Shown here: positions 55,928 to 64,000 of the stretch, piece after piece
Numbering within the stretch: the first letter of the stretch is position 1
How the letters are laid out: every line of letters begins with the position of its first letter
Source of the DNA: Nitrososphaera sp.
Lineage (GTDB): Archaea; Thermoproteota; Nitrososphaeria; Nitrososphaerales; Nitrososphaeraceae
Assembly: GCF_013388945.1 (NCBI RefSeq)
Contig: NZ_JACAEH010000014.1
Span: forward strand, 62,001-126,000
DNA length: 64,000 nt
Reading direction: 5' to 3'
Translations under genes and position numbers: made by a program
Notes under the pieces: generated by a model
What the model saw: only the letters and a program-made list of their open reading frames with translations
The model's database searches: none
What the model was told of the DNA's origin: nothing

Positions 55928-56101
55928 ATGCCAAGGCTGATGTTAAAGTGCAAGACCTGTGGCGAGGTGTTCCCGGGGCTGTATGTCCCCGACGAGAACG
56001 CCGGCAGCCTGCAGTCGGCTATGAGCGCCGACCCATTCCACACGTGTTCCCGGGGCCACAGGAACGAGTATGCGGCTGAAGACTGCATGGACTGGTCCTG
56101 A
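55928..56101 (+). CDS. small zinc-ribbon-like protein (57 aa)
   Basis: LKCKTCGEVFPGLYVPDENAGSLQSAMSADPFHTCSRGHRNEYAAEDCMDWS. Confidence 0.55.
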   Translation: MPRLMLKCKTCGEVFPGLYVPDENAGSLQSAMSADPFHTCSRGHRNEYAAEDCMDWS

Positions 56102-56106
56102 TTCTG

Positions 56107-57207
56107 ATGAACCAAAAGTCAAGGAAGGTGGTACTCGTGACGTACCCGGATAGCTTTGCGCAGGAAGAAGCGAAGAGCCTGGTCGAGTCGGCAGGCCGCC
56201 AGAGCGTCAGGGTCTTTACGCAAAAGTACCTGAACCGGTCGCAGTACGGGATGGGCCCGGGCAAGGCGGAGGAGATAAAAGAATTCCTGAAAGGGTCGGG
56301 TGCGGAACAGGTCGTAGTCGACGAGCGCCTCACGTCGAGGCAGATACATAACCTGGAAAAGCTCACAGGCGTCCAGGTAGTCGACAGGGAGCGGCTGATA
56401 CTTGACATCTTCCAATCGAGGGCCACGACGACTGAGGCCAAGCTGCAGATAGAGCTTGCAGAGGTAAAGTACGAGATGCCCCGGGTGCGCGAAAACGCAA
56501 GGATAACCTCCGGCAACGAGCGCCCCGGAAAAGGCGGCAGCGGGGAATACGTGGTCGATGTGAAGTTCCGGGAGCTGAAACGGCGCATGTCGTTTATCAA
56601 GGAAAAGCTGGACGACGCCAAGAAAAAGCGCGAGCTGTACCACCAGCAGCGCGAGAGGGACGGCATGCCGGTCATCTCCCTTGTCGGCTACACGAGCTCG
56701 GGCAAGACCACGCTGTTCAACCTGCTCACCGACGAGGACCGCGAGACCTCGAGCAGCCTGTTCACGACGCTTTCCACCACCACGCGTGCGCTCAAGGTCG
56801 GCGATACCGACGCGCTGCTCACCGACACTGTCGGATTCATCAGCAGGCTGCCGACGTACATGATAGACGCCTTCAAGTCGACGCTCGAGGAATCTCTGGC
56901 GGCCGAAGTCGTGCTTTTGTTGATAGACGCGTCGGAGGACACGCAGAGCATCAGGATAAAGTACTCGACCTGCCTGCGCGTGCTTGAAGAGTTGAAGGTT
57001 GACAGATCAAGGATGCTCGTGGTCTTTACGAAATACGACAGGGTTGGCTCAGAAGAGGCAGTATCGGATATTGCCAGGGACCTTGCGGTTCAAAACTGGA
57101 TTGCAGTCTCGTCAAAAACAGGGTACAGCATACACAAGCTGAGGGGAATTGTCAGCCAGCGGTTAGCTGAAAAGACGGCCAAAAAGGTAGTGGCAGGAAG
57201 CGGCTAG
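56107..57207 (+). CDS. hflX: GTPase HflX
   Basis: QYGMGPGKAEEI, VDERLTSRQIHNLEKLTGVQVVDRERLILDIFQSRA, VGYTSSGKTTLFNLLT, TDTVGFISRLP. Confidence 0.92.
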   Translation: MNQKSRKVVLVTYPDSFAQEEAKSLVESAGRQSVRVFTQKYLNRSQYGMGPGKAEEIKEFLKGSGAEQVVVDERLTSRQIHNLEKLTGVQVVDRERLILDIFQSRATTTEAKLQIELAEVKYEMPRVRENARITSGNERPGKGGSGEYVVDVKFRELKRRMSFIKEKLDDAKKKRELYHQQRERDGMPVISLVGYTSSGKTTLFNLLTDEDRETSSSLFTTLSTTTRALKVGDTDALLTDTVGFISRLPTYMIDAFKSTLEESLAAEVVLLLIDASEDTQSIRIKYSTCLRVLEELKVDRSRMLVVFTKYDRVGSEEAVSDIARDLAVQNWIAVSSKTGYSIHKLRGIVSQRLAEKTAKKVVAGSG

Positions 57208-57223
57208 TTCGCCGAACCACGTC

Positions 57224-57394
57224 TTACTGCCGGCATTCCTTGTTTGTCCACAGCCTGCACTTTGCGCTGTGGCGCCAGCTCCCGTTCACAAAGTGCTCAA
57301 GGTGCTTGACGCCGTCGCGGTCTGTCACGGTCCGCTCCTGGCCGTTCTTTGGCGCGCCCGAGCCAATAAGCTTGGGCGAATCTCTCTGGTACAA
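57224..57394 (-). CDS. possible small protein (56 aa)
   Basis: TTG-start ORF (M)YQRDSPKLIGSGAPKNGQERTVTDRDGVKHLEHFVNGSWRHSAKCRLWTNKECRQ. Confidence 0.35.
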   Translation of the reverse strand: MYQRDSPKLIGSGAPKNGQERTVTDRDGVKHLEHFVNGSWRHSAKCRLWTNKECRQ

Positions 57395-57395
57395 T

Positions 57396-57599
57396 TTACG
57401 CTATGCTCCCTGTTTCCTTGAGCATGACGCCAAGGCAAGGTTCGCAATATCGCTCGAGAACTGAAATGCCGTTGCCTACGTCAAAAATCGCCTCTTTTGT
57501 AGCCGGTTGATCGCAATCCCTGCACTTTTTCTGCTTGCCAGATGGCCCGGAAGACGAGGTGGCAAGGCTTCTTACTGATAAGAACCGCTTGTTCATCAT
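57396..57599 (-). CDS. small zinc-ribbon protein
   Basis: KKCRDCDQPATKEAIFDVGNGISVLERYCEPCL. Confidence 0.55.
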   Translation of the reverse strand: MMNKRFLSVRSLATSSSGPSGKQKKCRDCDQPATKEAIFDVGNGISVLERYCEPCLGVMLKETGSIA

Positions 57600-57686
57600 T
57601 ACGTAGCAGTATTGAAGCAATAAGAACGTACGGAATCGAGCCGCTAACCAAAAATTTAAACGGGCCACGGCCCCGCCTTCCCGTAG

Positions 57687-60600
57687 ATGGAGTTTAACAC
57701 GCGTTTCGACGCCAAGGCGATCGAAAACGAGGTTCGCACTTATCTCGACGGCATCGACCTGCGCGCCCTGCTTGAAAACGAGCTCGCAGACAAAGAGCTT
57801 GTAGGCTACATCGAAGGCCCGCCCACAATGAACGGCGAGCCGCACGCCGGCCACCTCAGGGGCCGAATAATCAAGGACTTGTGGTACAGATTCAACACGC
57901 TGTGCAAGAAAAAGGTGATTTTCCGCGCAGGCTGGGACACGCAGGGGCTGCCGGTTGAATTGGCTGCAGAAAAGGCGCTTGGGCTCACTGGCAGCAAGGC
58001 CGAGAACGTCGGCAAGGTCGGCATCGAGAAAATAGTCGAGACGTGCAAAAAGCTCATCCACGAAAACAACGAGAAGTGGGTCGCAGTCGATCAATTACTT
58101 GGCATGTCGTTCAACTATGAAAAGGCGTACTGGACCTACAGGGACGACTACATAGAGCGCGAGTGGCAGTTTCTGAAAAAGGCGTGGGAGACAGGCGTCC
58201 TGAAGGAGTGGTTCAGAGTCGTGGCGTACTGCCCGTCGTGCCAGACGTCGCTCTCAAACGCCGAGGTGAACCAGGGCTACGAGACAGTCGAGGACCCATC
58301 GTTTTACTACAAGGTGAAAATGACAGACGAGGACGCCTACCTGATAGTCTGGACCACCATGCCCTTTACGATAGTGACAGACGAGATGGTCGGCGTCAAC
58401 CCCAAGGCCGAGTATGCCTATGTTTGGGTGAACAAAGAAAACAGCGCCGGCGGCGAGCGCTGGCTGGTCGGTAAAGATAGACTGGAAGAGCTGATGAAAG
58501 AAGTGCGCGTCGAAGACTATAAGGTGGAAAAGGTCGTGAGCGGCAGGGACCTTGACGGCAAGCACTACGTTCATCCATTATTGCACATGATACCCGGCCT
58601 TGACGAGCTGGCAAGGTCAGGCTCGGTCCATTTCGTCGTCGCGGAGGATTTCGTCGACACCGCTACCGGCAGCGGGCTTGTTCACCTGTCGCCGGCAAAC
58701 GGCGAGGACGACTTTGAGATTGCAAACAAGCGCAAGGTGCCCATCTTTGTGCCCATCGACGACCGCGTGGTGTTCACCGAGAAGGCCGGCGCGTTTGCCG
58801 GCATGTTTGTGCGCGACGCGGACATGAAGGTGTTCGAAGCGATGAAGGCAGCCGGCGCGTCTGTCAGGATGGGGAAACTGAAACATCAGTACCCGACGTG
58901 CTGGCGCTCGCATCACAAGGTCGTGTGGCTTGCAAGGCGCGAGTACTTCTACATCATTTCAAACCTGGGCGACAGGCCGCTTGAATCGGCGCAGGCAGTC
59001 GACTATTTCTTTGAGCAGCCGAAAAACAGGTTCGTGGAGATTATCCGAGAGCAGCACCCCTGGTGCATATCCCGCGAGCGGGTCTGGGGCACGCCGCTCC
59101 CCATCTGGTCCTGCGGAAAATGCGGCCACAAAGAGCCGCTGTTCTCAAGGGCCGAGATAGTTGGCAAGGCGTCAGAGCTTCCTGACGGCCCTGACTTTGA
59201 GCTCCACAGGCCGTGGATTGACAGAATAAAGATAAAGTGCGGCAAGTGCGGCGCGGAGATGAACCGCGAGCCGTTTGTGCTTGACACCTGGCACAACTCT
59301 GGCGCCGCTCCTTACGCGTCGCTCACCGACCAGGAATACTCTGACCTTATCCCTGCCACGTTTTTGACGGAAGGAATCGACCAGACAAGGGGCTGGGCCT
59401 ATACGCTGTTGATGGAAGGCGTGATAATGGCAGGCAGGGCGCCTTTCCAGTCGTTCCTGTTCCAGGGGCACGTGCTTGACGAGAAGGGCAACAAGATGAG
59501 CAAAAGCCTTGGAAACGTGCTGGACGCGCGCAAGCTGCTTGGCGAAAATCCGGTCGACCTCATTCGATTGTATTTCATGTGGAAGTCGTCGCCCATCGAG
59601 GCTCTCAACTTCAGCCTGGACGAGATGAAGACAAGGACGTACCAGATCCTGAGCACGCTGCACAACCTCCACGTGTATTTCAGGCAGAACAGCGAGTTTG
59701 ACAGGTTCGACAGGGAAAAGCACATGCTGCAGTGGGTCATAGAAAGCAACCTGCTTGCGCCCACCGAAACGTGGCTCCTGTCAAAGATGCAGGGCCTGAT
59801 AACAGAAGTGACGGCGGCGTTTGAGCGCTGCAGGTTCCACGAAGGCGCAAAGGCCATCGACGAGTTTGTGATAAACCATTTGAGCCAGACGTACGTTCCG
59901 CTGACAAGAAACGTCATCTGGGACGACAGCGCCGAGAACCTGAACAAGCGCCTGGCGACGTACGCGGTCTTGGGCCACGTGCTCGAGAAAATTGACGTCA
60001 TGCTCCACCCGCTCTCGCCGTTTGTAAGCGACTACCTCTACCTGGCCTGCTTTGGAAGGAAAAAGAGCGTGCTCCTTGAGGCGTGGCCTGAGCGGGACGA
60101 AAAGCTGGTCGACGCAAAGGTGGAAGGCGCGTTTGACATGATAAAAGAAGTAGTATCATTGGCAAACGCGGCGCGAAACCTGGCAGGGCTGAAGAGGCGC
60201 TGGCCGATAGGCGAGGCCGCGATATGCGGGACGCACACCGAGCTGAAGCCGCTTGAAGTCGACGGCACGACAGACGCGCTGAAGAGCCAGCTGAACGCAG
60301 AAAAGTATTCGCTTGTCCAGATAAGCGGCGGCACGCAGCTTGACAAGGCCGCAAGCCTGCTTGAGAAAAAGATGCCGATAGCAGTCGAGGCGTCGCTTGT
60401 GAGAAAGGGAGTCGCGCCCAGGGTAAAGGCCGACATCAACGCGGTGGTAAAGGCGTTTGAAGGCGTAGACAGGCAGTCGCTTATTCTGGAACTGAAGGCA
60501 AACGGAAAATACTCGCTTGCGTACGACGGCAAGGCAGTCGAGCTGTCACCGGCAGACGTAGACGTAAGGTACAGGGCTTCTGAAGGCTACTCGCTTGCAG

Positions 60601-60914
60601 AGCGGGGCAACCTAGTCGTGTTCATTTCTACAAAGAGAGACGGGAGCCTTATCGCAAAGGGGCTCCTGCGCGACCTTGCGCGCAACCTGCAGCAAATGCG
60701 CAAGGAGAGGCAGTACAACCCCACGGACATTTTGTCGGCGGCGTACGTTGCAGGCCTTGAAGAAGAAGAGATATCCGCGCTTTCGGCAATGAAAGACGAG
60801 ATGACGTACCTCGTGAGGGTCAAGAAGGCTGTCCTGTCAAAGGAGCCTAACGAGGGCGTCAAGTACGGTTCTGTAGAAATAGACGGGCGCAAGTTCCAGA
60901 TCTCCGTTGAATAG
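57687..60914 (+). CDS. ileS: isoleucyl-tRNA synthetase
   Basis: GPPTMNGEPHAGHLRGRIIKD (HIGH), GWDTQGLPVE, KMSKSLGNV (KMSKS), 1075 aa. Confidence 0.96.
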   Translation: MEFNTRFDAKAIENEVRTYLDGIDLRALLENELADKELVGYIEGPPTMNGEPHAGHLRGRIIKDLWYRFNTLCKKKVIFRAGWDTQGLPVELAAEKALGLTGSKAENVGKVGIEKIVETCKKLIHENNEKWVAVDQLLGMSFNYEKAYWTYRDDYIEREWQFLKKAWETGVLKEWFRVVAYCPSCQTSLSNAEVNQGYETVEDPSFYYKVKMTDEDAYLIVWTTMPFTIVTDEMVGVNPKAEYAYVWVNKENSAGGERWLVGKDRLEELMKEVRVEDYKVEKVVSGRDLDGKHYVHPLLHMIPGLDELARSGSVHFVVAEDFVDTATGSGLVHLSPANGEDDFEIANKRKVPIFVPIDDRVVFTEKAGAFAGMFVRDADMKVFEAMKAAGASVRMGKLKHQYPTCWRSHHKVVWLARREYFYIISNLGDRPLESAQAVDYFFEQPKNRFVEIIREQHPWCISRERVWGTPLPIWSCGKCGHKEPLFSRAEIVGKASELPDGPDFELHRPWIDRIKIKCGKCGAEMNREPFVLDTWHNSGAAPYASLTDQEYSDLIPATFLTEGIDQTRGWAYTLLMEGVIMAGRAPFQSFLFQGHVLDEKGNKMSKSLGNVLDARKLLGENPVDLIRLYFMWKSSPIEALNFSLDEMKTRTYQILSTLHNLHVYFRQNSEFDRFDREKHMLQWVIESNLLAPTETWLLSKMQGLITEVTAAFERCRFHEGAKAIDEFVINHLSQTYVPLTRNVIWDDSAENLNKRLATYAVLGHVLEKIDVMLHPLSPFVSDYLYLACFGRKKSVLLEAWPERDEKLVDAKVEGAFDMIKEVVSLANAARNLAGLKRRWPIGEAAICGTHTELKPLEVDGTTDALKSQLNAEKYSLVQISGGTQLDKAASLLEKKMPIAVEASLVRKGVAPRVKADINAVVKAFEGVDRQSLILELKANGKYSLAYDGKAVELSPADVDVRYRASEGYSLAERGNLVVFISTKRDGSLIAKGLLRDLARNLQQMRKERQYNPTDILSAAYVAGLEEEEISALSAMKDEMTYLVRVKKAVLSKEPNEGVKYGSVEIDGRKFQISVE

Positions 60915-60916
60915 GT

Positions 60917-61300
60917 TCACCAGCTTTCCACTTGTAAGCCGGGCACCTTTTCAAAGTGTTTCTTGTTCTTCGTGATCAAAGTCTGATTGTTTGAAAGGGC
61001 TATGCTGGCAATCAGAAGGTCGGATTCGCCGATTGGATTTGACTTGTCGTGAAGGGCACCGGCAGACTGTGCTGCATTTCTGTCAAGCATCAGTATGAAA
61101 AAGGCGTCAAGGAGTTTGTCTACTCTGGCAAGTTCATTGCGTGTGTCCCTTGCCTTGAATGCTCCTTTGTAGAGCTCGAACGCGTTTATTATTGTGGTAT
61201 GGACGGGTTCGTCGGTTGATTCCAGTTCTTCTAGCTTGCTTCTGGCTTTGGGGTCGTTTCTCAGGTAGGCAACTAAAAAGTCGGTATCTAGACAAGCCAT
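60917..61300 (-). CDS. vapC: PIN-domain toxin VapC
   Basis: MACLDTDFLVAYLRND...INAFELYKGA...IGESDLLIASIALSNNQTLITKNKKHFEKVPGL. Confidence 0.85.
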   Translation of the reverse strand: MACLDTDFLVAYLRNDPKARSKLEELESTDEPVHTTIINAFELYKGAFKARDTRNELARVDKLLDAFFILMLDRNAAQSAGALHDKSNPIGESDLLIASIALSNNQTLITKNKKHFEKVPGLQVESW

Positions 61301-61305
61301 TTTGA

Positions 61306-61539
61306 TCAGAGTGTCACGTCACGGGTTTTGAAGCTCTTGCGGAAATCTTTGCTCGCTTCTTCAACATTGGAAGCCAATTCTGGCGAATGCAACTCATCCA
61401 TCATTTCGAGTAATCTTTTTGCGCTGCCCTTGTTACCAGTTAACCGGAGAATCACATCTGTGAATGACTCCCCCTCTTTCTTTCGAGCCTTCAGAGCGCG
61501 GTAAGCCTCTTCTTTTATTGTCAGAGACCTTGTCGGCAT
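61306..61539 (-). CDS. vapB: VapB-type antitoxin
   Basis: MPTRSLTIKEEAYRALKARKKEGESFTDVILRLTGNKGS directly upstream of vapC. Confidence 0.82.
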   Translation of the reverse strand: MPTRSLTIKEEAYRALKARKKEGESFTDVILRLTGNKGSAKRLLEMMDELHSPELASNVEEASKDFRKSFKTRDVTL

Positions 61540-61825
61540 TCTAATTATAGAATACATATACGTGTATTTAAACTTGGGAACCGGGTGTAAACCAAGGTCA
61601 AGCATAGCCCAAGTCATGGTCGGAGTTTCCAGCATAAACCAATTTTTACAAAATGGTGTGCATTTTTGCTGCCATAACGTAATATCTGCCGGTGGCAATG
61701 TGTTTGCTATCGGGGGCAGATAGCGCAACTTCTGCAGGTACTGGCAAGTAAGGGCTTTTCGCCCACGTAGTCAATGTTTTTTGCCATACTGTCTTAAATA
61801 GAAATTTTTGCTGAAGTATCTGCAA

Positions 61826-62161
61826 TTGACCAACGAACAGGTGACCCTTGACAGCTGGGTCATCGCAAGGCTGCAGGACAGGCTCAGGCGGGCCTCTATC
61901 TTGGCGACGCGCACAGGGACGCCTGTCGTTCTGTACCGCCACACGATAGAGGAGACCGACGGCGCGGCCGAAGAAGAGATTGCGACTGTCAACGAGCAGT
62001 ACGTCGTGGTCCAGGTGATGACGCACGGCGGCTACATCCCGCCAAACTTCCAGCAGCAGTTCGTGTTCACGTTTGAGCAGTTCCCGGACTACATCATGAA
62101 CCGGAGCAAGGAACTGCTGTCGATGTGCCTCGAGAGCCTCGATCAGGAAATCACGGACTGA
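61826..62161 (+). CDS. conserved hypothetical protein
   Basis: ORF 61808-62161; TTG at 61826 preferred because a TATA-like TTAAATA lies at about 61794. Confidence 0.55.
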   Translation: MTNEQVTLDSWVIARLQDRLRRASILATRTGTPVVLYRHTIEETDGAAEEEIATVNEQYVVVQVMTHGGYIPPNFQQQFVFTFEQFPDYIMNRSKELLSMCLESLDQEITD

Positions 62162-62163
62162 TC

Positions 62164-63048
62164 TTACGCAGCAATACCAGGTCGCGATCGTTCCATCTTC
62201 TGAATCTGTTCCCGGACGAGCCGGTGCGCAGTCTTTGTCGAGAACAGGAACTCCCGATTCAGAGTCGTCGTGACTGAATTTACGCCGGGAAGCTTGCCCA
62301 GGGCGCTTGTCTTGGCAGTCAGGCTTCCAAGGTCGCTCTCCCTGCAGAGCAGGTACCTCATCGGCGGTTTTTCCACTTTGTTCACGAGCACGATGTCCCC
62401 CATCAGCCTGTGCAGCTCCTTCATCTCTATCTTGCCGTCGACTGCGAGGTATGACACTATCTCGCCCGAGCCCGTGGTGGGGCCTATCCGGGGCAGGATG
62501 GAAATGATGGACGACTCGAAAAGTGCATTGAGGCGCTTTCGCACCGTCTTTGGGCTCAAGCCTGTCAATTCTATGATATTATTCAAAGGTATTGTCGGGT
62601 CGTCTATCAGCGCGTCGATTATCTGCAAGTCAAGGATTGACAGGGGGCGCAGGTCGCGCCGGCGCTCGGTAAACGCCGCCCGGGAGTGCCGGGATCCAAG
62701 GGCGCGTGTGAGGTTTTCGACTGTTCGCTTGATGTTGTCCGACCATGTCCCTATGCCCAGGCCGCCGTCAAGCCTCCAGGCCACAAACGCTACGTCAGGT
62801 AGCTCCAGGACCTTTTCCACTTCCTGGCGCGTCCGGTCGCCCTGAAAAATGACAATAAGCTGGTCGCGGTCAAAGATGCCAGGCTCTATCCGCAGCCCGT
62901 AGCCGTGGAGCACGCCCTGGTCCTTCAGCCGCTCCAGCCTCTCGCGCACCGCAGGGGCAGTCAGCGAGACGCGGCGCCCGAGCGACCTGTAGCTCTGCCT
63001 CGCATTCTGGTGTAGCGCGACCAGCAGCTGAAAGTCCTTGGAATCCAC
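62164..63048 (-). CDS. Lrp/AsnC-type transcriptional regulator (two HTH regions)
   Basis: DFQLLVALHQNARQSYRSLGRRVSLTAPAVRERLERLKDQGVLHGYGLRI and LQIIDALIDDPTIPLNNIIELTGLSPKTVRKRLNAL. Confidence 0.8.
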   Translation of the reverse strand: MDSKDFQLLVALHQNARQSYRSLGRRVSLTAPAVRERLERLKDQGVLHGYGLRIEPGIFDRDQLIVIFQGDRTRQEVEKVLELPDVAFVAWRLDGGLGIGTWSDNIKRTVENLTRALGSRHSRAAFTERRRDLRPLSILDLQIIDALIDDPTIPLNNIIELTGLSPKTVRKRLNALFESSIISILPRIGPTTGSGEIVSYLAVDGKIEMKELHRLMGDIVLVNKVEKPPMRYLLCRESDLGSLTAKTSALGKLPGVNSVTTTLNREFLFSTKTAHRLVREQIQKMERSRPGIAA

Positions 63049-63147
63049 TGAGAAATGTACACGCGCCTCGGATATAAGATTCCCTAAATCAAAAGTCAGG
63101 CCTGAGCGCAGTTAATTAAAATATCTCCGCCCTTTTTTGTTCTCTGT

Positions 63148-63423
63148 ATGGCAAAGTATGACGGCATAAAGAGTCAGGAGCTCCTTGATTTTGAGAAAAC
63201 CAAGGACGAGCTTACGCTAATCTTCAAGGACAACAGGTACCTGTTTATCAAGATCAAGAACGGCGACCTCGCTGTCGACCTGGCAGCATGCAACAGCGCA
63301 AAGGGCCAGGAGCTGCAGAGCGTCGAGGAAGGCAACGGCGAGATCACGCTTGTATTCAAAGGCTTCAAGCTGCCAGTCAAGGCCCAGAGCGGCAATCTGG
63401 AAATCGATTCCATCCCAGAGTAA
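63148..63423 (+). CDS. small hypothetical protein
   Basis: 91-aa ORF. Confidence 0.55.
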   Translation: MAKYDGIKSQELLDFEKTKDELTLIFKDNRYLFIKIKNGDLAVDLAACNSAKGQELQSVEEGNGEITLVFKGFKLPVKAQSGNLEIDSIPE

Positions 63424-63427
63424 GACG

Positions 63428-63925
63428 CTATTTTTCGATGTGTTTTTCGTACATCGTAATGGCCCACTCTTGCACTTCCGACTGCACAGAGCCGGGCCTC
63501 ATCTCGCGTATCCTGTCAATCGACGCCGCCGCGCCCATCCTCTTTGCCTTTACAAAATAGGCCGCCAGTATCACGCCTGTCCTGCCCTTTCCTGCAGCGC
63601 AGTGGACGAGGACCGGCCTTCCTGCGGCCACTTCTTTTTCAATGAACGAAATTGCGCGGTCGATGTCTTCCGGCGACGGAGCGTCAAAGTCGTCCACCGG
63701 CAGATGGAGGTAGCCCATGCCGTCGTTGACCCATTCCTGCGGGAGCGGCTCCTCTCTCACGGTGACTATGGACTTTATGCCCTGCGACACAAGCCAGTCG
63801 ACCTCCGCCTTTGTGACGGGCATCCCCGAGCCTGCAAGCATGTTTTCTTCCACCCAGCTAAAGTTGGTGGGCCTGTCAGACACCATGCCGTGCATCTTGC
63901 GGTACATGTCGCCTATGCGGGTCAA
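63428..63925 (-). CDS. dual-specificity protein phosphatase family
   Basis: CX5R motif VLVHCAAGKGRTG. Confidence 0.88.
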   Translation of the reverse strand: MTRIGDMYRKMHGMVSDRPTNFSWVEENMLAGSGMPVTKAEVDWLVSQGIKSIVTVREEPLPQEWVNDGMGYLHLPVDDFDAPSPEDIDRAISFIEKEVAAGRPVLVHCAAGKGRTGVILAAYFVKAKRMGAAASIDRIREMRPGSVQSEVQEWAITMYEKHIEK

Positions 63926-64000
63926 CAGGCGAAGATTGGATTCTGGAACTTATAACGGTTAGCAATCTAGATATGCTCCGCCCTCGCAATATCACTGTGC

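Noticed and set aside
1-64000. CRISPR array, rRNA operon, transposase, or prophage
   Set aside because: No spaced direct-repeat array, rRNA core sequence, transposase motifs or phage structural genes were found on reading both strands

Overview
The window is a dense, high-GC chromosomal segment from an ammonia-oxidising-type archaeon (Nitrososphaerota/Thaumarchaeota, Nitrososphaera-like). That assignment is inferred from eukaryote-type topoisomerase IB, CdvB/CdvC (ESCRT-III/Vps4), archaeal rpoP, S11 and Alba, archaeal tRNAs including an intron-bearing tRNA-Arg, and small zinc-finger proteins. Most of it is ordinary housekeeping content: ppdK, purB, rtcB, rps11, thiL, glmM, asnS, argS, ileS, ppa, hflX, trmI, metH parts and a metF-like gene. 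No CRISPR array, rRNA, IS element or integrase was seen. Main items for a second look: (1) arginyl-tRNA synthetase is interrupted by an in-frame TAG with the frame preserved on both sides; (2) CdvC (MIT-AAA ATPase) is interrupted by an in-frame TAA exactly between the MIT-linker and AAA parts, inside a cdvB-cdvB paralog-cdvC locus; (3) a RelE/ParE-like toxin is broken by a 1-nt shift; (4) an unannotated ~94-nt structured RNA candidate at 22171-22264 has a perfect 11-bp closing helix and a TATA-like element at the right distance; (5) tRNA-Arg(CCG) carries an 18-nt intron at non-canonical position 29/30 with a well-formed bulge-helix-bulge; (6) methionine synthase is split around a UspA gene; (7) a CBS-C2H2 fusion and two membrane-embedded winged-helix regulators. 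The three gene disruptions all fall within about 7.4 kb, so local sequence error must be excluded before any recoding claim. All calls come from reading the sequence and ORF track; no database search was run.
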